DNA from: Craspedostauros australis | Lineage: Eukaryota; Bacillariophyta; Bacillariophyceae; Mastogloiales; Achnanthaceae | Direction of reading: 5' to 3' | NCBI GenBank assembly: GCA_026770025.1 | Contig: JAMXDE010000014.1 | Span: 62,001 to 126,000, forward strand | Length of the DNA: 64,000 nt | Shown here: one piece after another, positions 53,281 to 62,891 of the stretch | How the letters are laid out: each line of letters begins with the position of its first letter | Position numbering within the stretch: the stretch's first letter is position 1 | Notes under the pieces: generated by a model | What the model saw: only the letters and a program-made list of their open reading frames with translations | The model's database searches: none | Told to the model about the DNA's origin: nothing | Made by a program: the position numbers and the translations under genes

Positions 53281-53645
53281 GAGCCCGAAGGTGAGATTTC
53301 ATCTCAAAGGAGATGTGGGATACATACAAATTCGGAGGGGGAAGCTGATCTGATTGGAAGCCCAATAACCGAGACTGCACAGAAGGAGGACGAGTGAAAC
53401 TGGGTTCCGTGTTGCACGCAACAAGAAGGGTATAGAACTCTAGAGTATCATGGGAACATCACAACATGCCTATTGACACAGACGACTACGAGAAATCAAC
53501 TGAAAGGTATTATAGTAAACTTGGCGATGTGTCTGTGCGTACTCGTATGCATGATACGAGAAAGCAAGGTGCAACAACTCGTAGAGTACGTGTATGTACG
53601 CTCCACTCCAGTCCGGGTTCGTAGCAATGCCATTGCAAACATTCA
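53281..53645. other. convergent intergenic region, no gene seen
   Basis: 365 bp between the 3' ends of the cyclase-phosphodiesterase (+) and OGG1 (-). Contains GTACTCGTATGCATGATACGAG near 53539, which holds an inverted CTCGTATG/ATACGAG pair. Confidence 0.5.
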
Positions 53646-55385
53646 TCATTTGGACACCTTTTTCGAGACCACTTTGTTCTTCTTCATCGCTTGCTTCCGG
53701 AGTTGCTCTTCCTCGCGGAAGTCTTCCATCTCCTGGACGATGTCCTGCGGCAGAACTGCTCGGAAGCTTGGCAATTCGGCCACGAAGAGCAATGAGTGTG
53801 CCCAACCAGGCTTGATCTGGAATCGGTTGCGAAAAAGGTCGCCAACTGTTTTGTACACCCTTGGCGTGATGCTCTTGACGTCTTCCAACTCGTTGTCCGC
53901 ATCATAATCCCGCCTCGCGATGTTCCACACATGCACATCCACAGGGATAGCGCCATCCTGTCGCAACGAGAACAACGCCACACAATCTGCGACCTTGGGG
54001 CCCACGCCACAGAATTGGCAGAGCTTTTCCTGGACGATAATGGGATCCTGCAGGTGTCGCAATTCTTCCTGCAAGTACGCTTCGCCACCGAGATCATCCA
54101 GGATTCGCAGCGTTTCCAGGATGTATTTGGAGCGGTATCCCAAGCCACACTTCTCGCGCAGGATCCCATCTGTCGCTGTTTCTTTCATCTCGAGCATGCT
54201 GGGGAAGGAGTAGTGCGTTTCGTCGCCCACAGTGAGCAAGGGTTTGCCAAATTCGCGCCGAATGGCAGCCAGCATCTTGGTGATGCGCGGGATGTTGTTG
54301 TTGCTGGAACAGATGAAGCTGACCAGACACTCCCAAGGATCCTGATCTATGAGTCTGACCCCTGGTATGCATTGCGCAATGCGTTTCAATCGCTTCGGGT
54401 CTTCCTCCGACCAAGCCTCGTACAGCTCGCGCAGGGAAACATCCAGCTGGAAGTAGGAACGCAAGAATGCATGGAGATCAAGGTTGCTCGGAACCGCGGT
54501 GAGCGGCCGGTACAGAGTTGCGGTGGGCGTTTCTCGGATGATCAGCACAAGTGATTCGCCAGACATCGTTCGAATCGTCCCTATCCATTCAGTGGCGTTG
54601 TGTGTTCCCCAAGCAGATATGCTTCCCTTCCCACCACGGTCGTTCTGCTTTGTTTCGTCTTTCACACTGGTTGGTTCCAACGCCTTCCAATGGAAACATT
54701 GCCCCGTGGTGAGAGTCGCGGATGGTCTCAGCTCCTCCGGCGCCGCCTCCAGGTCGACGAAAGGAACACCCGGGTTGAGATTGCTGATGAGATCATGCAT
54801 TGATGTAGATGTAGATGTAGATGGTGATGACGAGGATGAGGACGATAGCGATAGTCCACCACTCTGCTCATCATCATCACCGACAGGATCCTTGGCAGCT
54901 CTCTCTTTCGTCATCAATTCACCGGAGCCCCCTTTGCGGCGTACTTGTCGCCTGCGTCGTTTGGGAGATGGCGTGACAGGAACCGCAGCACTACTAGCAG
55001 CCCTGGGGGGCGGCTTGGTAGGGGCCACGATGGAAGGAGTACTTCCATCGCTACTCGACTGAAGACCGCGGGGCGAGCGCAGCCGTTTGCTGCGTCGCAG
55101 CATCGAGAAAGCAAGCAAGTCGCTCCCTTTCCGGAGGCCGACAGGGAATGGTCGAGTCAATGGAGTTCCTGCGAATGACCGTGATGCCGAACAGTTTCTC
55201 GTCAACTTCATGAACATGAAGCAAGCGAGAAGAGTGGGGTGTGCTACGAATCCTAATCTCATCGGCTGCGTCGGCAGATTCAGCCTTTCTCTTTTGGAGA
55301 TGGTGGCGATGGCGATGGCAATGGCAATGGCGATGACACAACCGATACCAAGTATCGCAATCGAGCAACAGAGAATGATGTTCAT
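53646..55385 (-). CDS. OGG1: 8-oxoguanine DNA glycosylase/AP lyase
   Basis: Base-excision repair glycosylase removing 8-oxoguanine. Single-exon, 579 residues (human OGG1 is 345). Residues about 198-560 match the family: LTTGQCFHWK, PWECLVSFICSSNNNIPRITKML, the helix-hairpin-helix LCQFCGVGPKVADCVALFSL with catalytic Lys464, then IPVDVHVW with catalytic Asp483, ARRDY, and PGWAHSLLF near the end. The C-terminus is basic (KKNKVVSKKVSK). The first ~95 residues are odd: a hydrophobic run with alternating Ala-Ile coded by a GGCGAT/GGCAAT repeat, then MRLGFVAHPTLLACFMFMKLTRNC. Alternative in-frame ATGs at 55262 (mitochondrial-like presequence) and 55103 (nuclear form) are plausible. Residues about 145-195 are a Ser-rich linker. 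Confidence 0.93.
   Translation of the reverse strand: MNIILCCSIAILGIGCVIAIAIAIAIATISKRERLNLPTQPMRLGFVAHPTLLACFMFMKLTRNCSASRSFAGTPLTRPFPVGLRKGSDLLAFSMLRRSKRLRSPRGLQSSSDGSTPSIVAPTKPPPRAASSAAVPVTPSPKRRRRQVRRKGGSGELMTKERAAKDPVGDDDEQSGGLSLSSSSSSSPSTSTSTSMHDLISNLNPGVPFVDLEAAPEELRPSATLTTGQCFHWKALEPTSVKDETKQNDRGGKGSISAWGTHNATEWIGTIRTMSGESLVLIIRETPTATLYRPLTAVPSNLDLHAFLRSYFQLDVSLRELYEAWSEEDPKRLKRIAQCIPGVRLIDQDPWECLVSFICSSNNNIPRITKMLAAIRREFGKPLLTVGDETHYSFPSMLEMKETATDGILREKCGLGYRSKYILETLRILDDLGGEAYLQEELRHLQDPIIVQEKLCQFCGVGPKVADCVALFSLRQDGAIPVDVHVWNIARRDYDADNELEDVKSITPRVYKTVGDLFRNRFQIKPGWAHSLLFVAELPSFRAVLPQDIVQEMEDFREEEQLRKQAMKKNKVVSKKVSK
54802..54823. repeat. GATGTA coding microsatellite
   Basis: GATGTAGATGTAGATGTAGATG inside OGG1; encodes alternating Ser-Thr in the linker. 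Confidence 0.9.
55304..55335. repeat. GGCGAT/GGCAAT microsatellite at the OGG1 N-terminus
   Basis: GGTGGCGATGGCGATGGCAATGGCAATGGCGATG; on the minus strand it encodes alternating Ile-Ala of the proposed N-terminal hydrophobic stretch. Confidence 0.9.
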
Positions 55386-55913
55386 TTGACATGTTCGGAA
55401 TCCATCACAGGTTTGGGTGACAGGTGCATTTTCTTTTGCGACAACCAGAATTTGTATCTTGTGGAAGCAGATCGAGCGTTATTTTACCGTTTCCACTTGA
55501 CTTCGGTGCCGAAAACTGAATCCAAGACTTTGTCTCAAAATGAGACAACATCAACGATGGATCCAACAAAACTTGTGGATGCCATCTCGTGCGTTTTCTG
55601 GTGGATCTTTTGGAACGGAAACGGAAGCAGAAGGAGCAACGCGGACAGCAAGGGTTGCGTATCCGGCAACCACGATGTGAGAGAGACCAAGCCGACATCA
55701 CCCACCAGTACCAGGAGTTGAAGCAGCAGCAGCAGCAAAGAGAGAGATTGATGATCTATCGTCCCCCCCCCCAAGCTCATCAATCCACCTCCGACACTGC
55801 CATCATCGTTGCCATTCTCAACACTGGGAGATCCATCGCCACCATCACCACCATTGCCACCCTCGTCAACAACATCACGAGCCTGAATTGAAGGCGGAGA
55901 GAGAGACGCCACA
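55386..55913. promoter_or_regulatory. divergent intergenic promoter region
   Basis: 528 bp between OGG1 (-) and the SLOG-2TM gene (+). Contains CAGCAGCAGCAGC at 55724, a C9 run near 55763 and CATCACCACCATTGCC repeats. No gene recognised. Confidence 0.5.
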
Positions 55914-58900
55914 ATGACGGCAGCGCAGTCTCAGGTGACTGACATCGCGCACGAGGCGGATCGATTGACGCCGCTGCAGCATGGCGTGATTCGCTACGAG
56001 TCTGTGGCCAATCCTGCCGGCACACAATTGGAATCTGCGACGGAACCGGAAGAGGGCGCGGAATCCACACCGTCCGCTGCCAGCATTCCTCCCAAACTGG
56101 ACCGTCCCTTCGTTTACGTCCCAGTTGGATACATCCAACGCAATAGCGCCGATGCCAACACTGGCGCTGCGGGAGGCACAGGATCGGCATGCAAGCCCTT
56201 CGTTTCGAACGTCTTGAATGCCATCGGGTTGCCGGCATTGCCCAATATGATCATCACGACGCCCGAGTCAAGACTCGAAGGTGGCATCCCCGCGGTTGAT
56301 GTGGGCATGGATCCTGCCATCAGCGCCGATATCAAAGCCAACGAGGCAGTCTTGAAAACCAAGATCGGGCACATCCTGGAGACCGTCGTGGTCGATTCTG
56401 CGAAGACGGTCAATGCGTGGATTGTCCCGGAATCCCCACGTCGATGGAATCCGGTGGCGCATCAGGTGCTGTCCATCTGCCCGGCCTCCAAGGTGTCCAC
56501 AGCGACCAACGCCGCTTCGGGAGTGAGCAAGCCGCCCGAGGTTGTGGCCTTGGGATTGCTCACGTTGATGGACAACGAGGCGCAGGAGGACCAGCAAATG
56601 ATCAAGGATCAGATCGAGGAGATCATGGTCCCCGTGGGTTCGCCCATCCAGCGTGTGTGCCGCCTGGATCAAGAGAGCGACGAGCCCAGCGCGGACGAGG
56701 ACAAGATGGACGACGCGCCCTGCTCTCAGCTCACCCATATCCTCTTCTTCGCGAATCATCACGATCTCAACCTGTTCCGCGAAGCTCTGATGGAGGTGGT
56801 GCCTGATTACATGGTAGCCTTCGGCAGCCGTCTCACCCTCCGAGGCAGAGACACAGTGCTGCGCACCATCCGCAACGGATCTCCGTTGCTCCTGCTCAAG
56901 GATTCGTCCCAAAAACTCGCCACGGCGAAGGCCAAGAAACCAATCGCAGCAACAGAGCCCGAGGTGACAATGGGCAGCGATGGCCTTGACTCGCAAGATC
57001 CCAAAACAGCCTCGGGACAGACGACAGCCAAGAACAGGAAGCCGACGAAGGCGAAGGCAAAAGTGGGCATCCGGTACACAACCCATCGTGTGAACCAGCT
57101 GGCGCAGATGATCCGGCATGTGAAGCGCCACATTCGCAATGCATCTGCGTCTGCATCGACTTCTTCGTCCAAGGCATCCAGTGGCAAGACCAAATCCAAA
57201 GCTGGCACCTCAGGCGCGCCAAAGAAGAAGTCCAACCCATTGCGGACGATCCCTCCCATATCGACGACCTTGCTTACAGAGTCCGCTTTAGCTTCTGCTG
57301 ACGACCTGGAAGAAGTTCCACCAGGTGGGGGCGAGGATTACCAACTCATGGATTCTTTCCTCCGAACATTCCCATTGGAGTTTGCGCCGGACAGCGCCAT
57401 CGTGGTGGATCCACTCAAGCCGAACACCACGCCAGGGCAGGTCCAAGAACGTCTGATTCAAGCGCTCGTGCGTTGTTTCGGATTGAAGCACGCGAAGAAT
57501 CCAGACATCCAGGCCCTGCAGCAGAAGGCCCTCGATTACGCCTGGTCCTTCCATCACATCATGGAACAGTACACACACAAAAAGAAGGGATCTACGGAGG
57601 ACCTGCATCTCCAGCTCATCATCTTCACCCTGGCCAGCATCATTGCCAGCGTCCTCTACAATCAGTACGTCGTTGGAGGCGACAACCAAGCGGCTACTGA
57701 TGGGTCTGAGCAAATGAAACAACACACGCAAACCGCCGGGTACATGGCGACGATCCTTTTGCCGCTGTACGTGACATCCGTCAAGCAGGAATCCGACAAG
57801 GGCACGTCGATGCGCCAGTGGCAGGCTCTCACGATTGCGAAAAGCCACTTGGAATCGGAGATCTTCCTGTTCCGTTGCCAGGTTGGCAAGTACCGACGCC
57901 CAGACAAGCGCGACGCGACCATTCAGCGCTGCATCCAGCTCTTCACGAAGAAGATCCAAACCATCTGGAAAGCTGTCCAGCCGTATCTCGAGGACGATGG
58001 CATGGAGATGTTGCATTTGAACATCGAGAAGGCGGCAGATGAGATCATCGATGATGAGACAGCCCCGGCCACAACAGACAAGCTGGGCACGAAAATGAGG
58101 GAGCTGGAGGAGAGGGAAGCCACCATCGTCTCGAGGGCCGCAGATGTCGCGTCCAAGGCCAAAACAGAGGCAAGGGCATCCGCTGCTCAATCCCCCGCTG
58201 ATTTGCTGGGTTCGGCCGAGCAGGCTGGGACTGCATTGCCTGACGAAGCAAACAACGCGGAAGCTGCGGTATCAGAAATCACGCCACTCATGGCGGGTGG
58301 ACTGGCGTCCCGCACAAGCAACGCACTAAAGAGCAGAGCCTCCGCTGTCACAGGAATGCTGAACAAGCCAGTCGATATGATGAAGGATATCGGCGGAGGT
58401 ATTGAGGACTTGCTGGGATTCGAAAGCGACGAGGACGTCGAGAATCAACAGGGCGGGCTCTTCGTTGGACGCGGCAGTGGGGGTGTTGACGATGACCCAG
58501 AAATTGATGATGACGACGAAGACGATGATGACGAGGATGGAGACGAAGGCGCCAAGGCGCTCACTGGACCTTTCCTCGATGATCACTACTCACCTCTCAA
58601 GGTCAACGATTACTTGAGGGCGCGCGTGAAACGTGCCACCGCAGCCAAGACCACATCCATCCAGCTCATGTCCAAACGGAACGCCATTGTCTCTAGCTCC
58701 ATCAAGTTCATCACCATGCTGAGTGGAGCGGCCGCAGCTCTATCGATGCAATGGGTCGTCCCCATCATTCTGGGCGTCACAGCGGCATTAAACACGGCCC
58801 AGGACTTTCGCAAGTACCCCCAGCGCATCCAGGCCGGCAACGATCTGATCGTGCAACTGCACAAGCAGAGACTGTTTTGGATGGGGCTTTCAGAGTTCCA

Positions 58901-59027
58901 ACGACAGCTCCCGCACAACAAGGACCATCTCGTGCTGTCAGCAGAAGACATCATCATCATGGAGCTGGAGTCGACGCACGGTGGATCGGCCCAGGCAGCT
59001 GCGACGGACATGGATGAGGAAGAGTAG
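55914..59027 (+). CDS. TRPM-type SLOG (LSDAT) sensor fused to SLATT-like two-TM segments
   Basis: Single-exon, 1037 residues. Residues about 100-345 follow the order of the TRPM/LSDAT SLOG domain: GLPALPNMIITTPES, KTVNAWIVPES (strand; the usual Gly-Gly is replaced by Pro-Glu), VVALGLL, RLDQ plus acidic insert, LTHILFFANHHDL, then FGSRLTLRGRDTVLRTIRNGSPLLLLKDS. A basic linker follows. Residues about 510-665 comprise an amphipathic helix, a two-helix membrane hairpin (LQLIIFTLASIIASVLYNQYVV; GYMATILLPLYVTSV) and QWQALTIAKSHLESEIFLFRCQVGKYRR. A second hairpin segment is at about 900-995 (IKFITMLSGAAAALSMQWVVPIILGVTAALNTAQDF, then a helix). This fits a SLATT-like (SMODS/SLOG-associated 2TM) arrangement twice, separated by an acidic low-complexity region. 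In bacteria SLATT proteins are predicted pore-forming effectors coupled to nucleotide sensors. The role here is unknown; domain naming is by pattern memory only. Confidence 0.7.
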   Translation: MTAAQSQVTDIAHEADRLTPLQHGVIRYESVANPAGTQLESATEPEEGAESTPSAASIPPKLDRPFVYVPVGYIQRNSADANTGAAGGTGSACKPFVSNVLNAIGLPALPNMIITTPESRLEGGIPAVDVGMDPAISADIKANEAVLKTKIGHILETVVVDSAKTVNAWIVPESPRRWNPVAHQVLSICPASKVSTATNAASGVSKPPEVVALGLLTLMDNEAQEDQQMIKDQIEEIMVPVGSPIQRVCRLDQESDEPSADEDKMDDAPCSQLTHILFFANHHDLNLFREALMEVVPDYMVAFGSRLTLRGRDTVLRTIRNGSPLLLLKDSSQKLATAKAKKPIAATEPEVTMGSDGLDSQDPKTASGQTTAKNRKPTKAKAKVGIRYTTHRVNQLAQMIRHVKRHIRNASASASTSSSKASSGKTKSKAGTSGAPKKKSNPLRTIPPISTTLLTESALASADDLEEVPPGGGEDYQLMDSFLRTFPLEFAPDSAIVVDPLKPNTTPGQVQERLIQALVRCFGLKHAKNPDIQALQQKALDYAWSFHHIMEQYTHKKKGSTEDLHLQLIIFTLASIIASVLYNQYVVGGDNQAATDGSEQMKQHTQTAGYMATILLPLYVTSVKQESDKGTSMRQWQALTIAKSHLESEIFLFRCQVGKYRRPDKRDATIQRCIQLFTKKIQTIWKAVQPYLEDDGMEMLHLNIEKAADEIIDDETAPATTDKLGTKMRELEEREATIVSRAADVASKAKTEARASAAQSPADLLGSAEQAGTALPDEANNAEAAVSEITPLMAGGLASRTSNALKSRASAVTGMLNKPVDMMKDIGGGIEDLLGFESDEDVENQQGGLFVGRGSGGVDDDPEIDDDDEDDDDEDGDEGAKALTGPFLDDHYSPLKVNDYLRARVKRATAAKTTSIQLMSKRNAIVSSSIKFITMLSGAAAALSMQWVVPIILGVTAALNTAQDFRKYPQRIQAGNDLIVQLHKQRLFWMGLSEFQRQLPHNKDHLVLSAEDIIIMELESTHGGSAQAAATDMDEEE

Positions 59028-59297
59028 ACGACACGCCCTGCTCACATGCATAGACTGCGTCTTGATACGTGCAGGTGCAGGATAACGCCCTCTGTTGCAT
59101 GTATTGGCATGGCTGGGACAGCCCTTTCGCACTGTGTCTATTGACGTTCTTTCAATAACAGTACGATCCAGTACCGTGTGCAGCAAACTCATTCAGAAAT
59201 ATTAGAAAAAACACTGCGCCTCGCCGTTAGGGTATTGAGTGAGTAAAGTTGACTGCTCCTGTCGTACTCGCGCTCATACTCTTCGAGTAGAGCATCA

Positions 59298-60905
59298 TTA
59301 ACCACGCAGCTGCTTCTGCTTGTGCTTCTTGGCGTCCAAACGCTTTTTGGCGATCTTGTCGTGATGGATCTGTGCCAGCTGGCCGTAGTTCTTATCCTGT
59401 TGCTGCTGCTTGATGGTCTTGCTGACAATCTGCACCACGTCCTCATCATCGAGCTTGTGGCTCAGGCCGCAACGCTGTGGGGCATGCTTGGCGCTTGTGC
59501 CCCACACAAGCGCGTAGTTGAAGTCACGGAGCAGTTCGGACGACACGTTGGCGCACAGTGCCTTGATGTCGGTTCCTTTTCGGATCTCCGACAGCACGAC
59601 AGGCTCCTCAAGATCCGGTGGCGATCCTGTACAATCAAAATACACATAGAAGAATGGGCGATAATCACGATGGTTGAATCACGCAGGCAGCAGTTGCGAC
59701 AGGCATGGTCGGCGAAAACAACGAGAATAGGAAGAAGAAGATGTAAGATAGGATTGCATCCAGGGCAGAGCATTGCATTGGACGCGTCCACTTCCGATGT
59801 CCACACCACATGCAAAACACGAGTACCTGTCGACATTCATGATCATACGTGTCACATCCCATCCCATCCCATTACATTACAGCCCATCCCATCATGTGGC
59901 GTTGACGACATCAACGATTGTTGATGGCCTGAACTGGGACAAAGCGAGCTGAACCGCATCAGACACACTCGTACCTTTTCGCTTTGTGTAGATTCGTGTC
60001 AGTCCCAGATACTCCCACATTTTGGACTTGAGCAGATCGTCCTCCTCAGGTTGGCCGATGTTGAAGTTGGCGCGGACGCTGCCAACGACGGAGTGCGGTT
60101 GACGCGCCAGCTGATCGACCTCCTCGATGGTGATCGTGTCGATCTTGTTGTACAGGTACAGGCACGGCTTGTATTCACGGTTGCCCTGGATGACATCCAC
60201 CAACTGATCGACCGTGATTTCTTCGCGCGCCAGGATGTCAGCGCTGGAGATCTTGTACTCCCTCATGATCTGCGTGACCACCTTCTCCGGATCCGGGCCC
60301 AGCTTGGTCTGTGGCACGGTGGAGGCAAATCGAACCCCGCCGCCCGACTTTTTCTTCGTCATCGTCACATCCGGCGGGCGCTGGTTCAGACGAATGCCGA
60401 CTGTCTCAAGCTCCTTCTCCAGAATCTCGCGATGTCGATTCAGGCCCTCCTTTCCGGCATCCAGCACGATGAGGATGGCATCGGCACCACGCGCCACAGC
60501 GATGACTTCCTTTCCACGGCCGGCACCGTGCGCGGCACCTTCGATGATCCCTGGAAGATCCAGCACCTGGATCTTAGATCCTTTGTACCGCAGGACGCCG
60601 GGGATGCATGTCAACGTGGTGAATTCGTAGGCCGCGGCCTCGGATTCGGTCGTTGTGAGGGCACCCAGCAGCGACGATTTGCCGACGGAAGGAAAGCCGA
60701 TCAACGCCACGCGCGCATCACCGTTGCGTGCAACCTCGAAGCCTTCGCCGCCACCTCCGCCTCCGCCGGATTGCTCCACGAACAGATCATTTCGGAGTCT
60801 GGCCAGCTTGGCCTTCAGCGTTCCCAAGTGATAGTTCGTCGCCTTGTTCTTTTGAGTCCGGGCCATCTCGGCCTCGATCTCCTTGATTCGTTCCATGATA
60901 CCCAT
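59298..60905 (-). CDS. DRG2: developmentally regulated GTP-binding protein 2
   Basis: OBG-class translation-associated GTPase. Exons 60905-59975 and 59626-59298 join in phase 1 across a 348-bp intron (GTACGA...ACAG), giving 419 residues. The N-terminus MGIMERIKEIEAEMARTQKN is typical of DRG2. Motifs are GFPSVGKSS (P-loop), EFTTLTCIPG (switch I), DLPGIIEGA (G3), LYNKIDTI (G4), and the C-terminal TGS region (IYTKRKG across the splice, RDFNYALVWGTSAKHAPQRCGL). A Gly-rich run (GGGGGGG) replaces part of the loop before the G domain. After the TGS domain come about 45 extra residues, Gln/Lys-rich (TIKQQQQDKN...KKHKQKQLRG), beyond the usual 364-residue length. DRG2 normally pairs with an RWD-domain partner (DFRP2). 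Confidence 0.95.
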
Positions 60906-61532
60906 GATTGCGGTCTCTGGTCAGCTTGGGGAAGCGATTGAATTGGAAGCTGGTTGTTGGTTTGGATAATAGACAATGAAGAATTGGGTACGGCCTACTC
61001 TTTATCGGAGAAAGTGTGCACGAGGACCCGCTCTTTACCAGTTGCTACAGCGAAGTGTCCGGATGTGTTTTGTTGGTGTTTGTAGGTGTTGTCGCTGGTG
61101 TTGTGGCTGGTGTGGGTGCTCCGCCGGATCTCCTGATCTCCCTATCCCCTTTCTGTGGCTGGTGCGGTGTTGTCGTTTTTGCACAAGTTTACCAACAGTA
61201 TTTATCATAACATGGTGGCTGTACTTCTGAAGTCTAGCAAAGAATACGAGGAGTTCACAAACCGCCAACAAAATCCACCGCCGAAAAAGATACCAACTCC
61301 AGCATGCTCTTGGCTGTTCCTACCAGACACACGTTTCGCCACAAGAAGAAGGAAAAAGGCGCCGTTCACAGCGTCGGCTTCCTGTTCGCCTTTTACGAGT
61401 GTTGGCACAAAATCACCTTTCAGGCCATGAGTTCATTGGTGATCATAGTTTCATAGCGGCGGAAGGACGTAGCACAATTCACAGACTCGCGCTGCACCAC
61501 AACCGTCAGCCGCAATTGGAACACCGATCACA
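60906..61532. promoter_or_regulatory. divergent intergenic promoter region
   Basis: 627 bp between DRG2 (-) and the carrier gene (+). GTGTTG/GGTGTT-rich around 61075-61115. No gene recognised. Confidence 0.5.
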
Positions 61533-62891
61533 ATGAAGGCCAGTCCATCGTTCTGGACAGTCGCCCTGCTGTTCCTCACGCTGATCGGTGTGGTGTCAGC
61601 TGCTCGATTCTCCCGCCCCTCCAACTCGGTCACTCCGACGCCAACCTCGGCGCAACAGCCGGACAAGAAGTCGCCGATCCAAAACTTCGTGGCGACCATC
61701 AAAGATGCCCGTAGGCATCTAACAGCGGCCGCGGTCGCACGTTCCATCTCTATCTTCGCCATGTACCCTGTTGACACGATCAAGGTAGGTAGGCAAGCCG
61801 ACAGGCAGGCGGGCAGGCTATGCCACGAACCACTGATGAAGATCTGTGTTCATTTTGTTGAACGAATTCTTGTGTATGTGCGTGAGTGTGCTTTTTTGTA
61901 CTCTCGAACCGGCGACAGTTTCATCACGTGATATTGTGAACAATGTCGAGTATTCTCCAACGTATGAAATTGTATGTTGCTATTCTCGACGCTGCGTGGA
62001 CGGTACTCAACCCTACTCTACTCTACTCTACTCTACTTTGTTGTACTCTTTGCTGCCTGGCGACTGGTACTGCTGCTACTACTACCGCAACCTCCACCGA
62101 TCTGTATGATGCAGACACGCATTCAGATGGATCAAGCATCGCCGTTCCGAATGGACAGTCTCTACAGCGGCGTGGCAGGCAGCCTGTTCGGGCAGGTACC
62201 GTACGGGGTGTTGACCTTCGGCTCTTACGAAATGTACAAGCAATCGCTGTCGCGTCACTTTCCACCTGTGATGACGTATGCGCTGTCTGCCATCTTGGGC
62301 GATCTAACGGGCAGCTTCTGGCTCTGCCCATCCGAAGTCATCAAGCAGCAGATGCAGGCCGGGATGTATTCCAGCACGACCGAAGCATTCTCCAAGATCT
62401 GGAGCACAGGTGGCATTCGTGGCTTGTACCAAGGGTACTGGGGTGGTGTCTCGAGAGATGTGCCATTCCGTGTGGCACAACTGACGACATACGAAGTAAC
62501 CAAGAGCGTGTATCTCAAATACAAGAAGAGGAGGTTGCAAAAGCATAGAGCGGATGTCCAAGCACGTCAGCGACGACGAGACAATGGCAGCAACAGCGCC
62601 AACAACGATGATGACAAGAGCCTAGATCTGTCTCCCATCGAGGCGGCATTCTGCGGGGCGGTCGCTGGGTCGTTTTCGGCGGCGATCACGGCACCGTTGG
62701 ATCGTATCAAGACCATCATGATGACTGATAGCTCCTACGCAACCACAGTGGCAGGATGTGCCGCACGAATTCTACGAGAAGACGGTCTTGCGGGACTAAC
62801 AACCGGCGTCATTCCACGCGTGGTGTACATCGCGCCCAGCGTTGCCATCTTCTTCATCGCCTACGAGCAAGTTCAGCAAAAGCTAAAATAG
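61533..62891 (+). CDS. mitochondrial-carrier-family protein with signal peptide, SAM-carrier-like
   Basis: Exons 61533-61784 and 62115-62891, phase 0, 330-bp intron (GTAGGT...GCAG), 342 residues. Three carrier repeats with the Px[DE]xxK signature: PVDTIKTRIQ (completed exactly across the splice), PSEVIKQQMQ and PLDRIKTIMM. SGVAGSLFGQVPYGVLTFGSYEMYKQ and GIRGLYQGYWGGVSRDVPF resemble S-adenosylmethionine carriers (SAMC); substrate is inference. The N-terminus is unusual for the family: a hydrophobic signal peptide (WTVALLFLTLIGVVSAA) followed by RFSRPSNSVTPTPTS, rich in hydroxyl residues. This suggests bipartite targeting to the plastid envelope rather than mitochondria. A basic, Asn/Asp-rich loop (KKRRLQKHRADVQARQRRRDN) lies between repeats 2 and 3. 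Diverges from DRG2. Confidence 0.88.
62013..62037. repeat. CTCTA pentanucleotide repeat in an intron
   Basis: CTACTCTACTCTACTCTACTCTAC in the carrier gene intron. Confidence 0.9.

Noticed and set aside
56268..58190. Two long minus-strand frames opposite the SLOG-2TM gene
   Set aside because: Leu/His/Arg-rich antisense shadows of a conserved plus-strand coding sequence.
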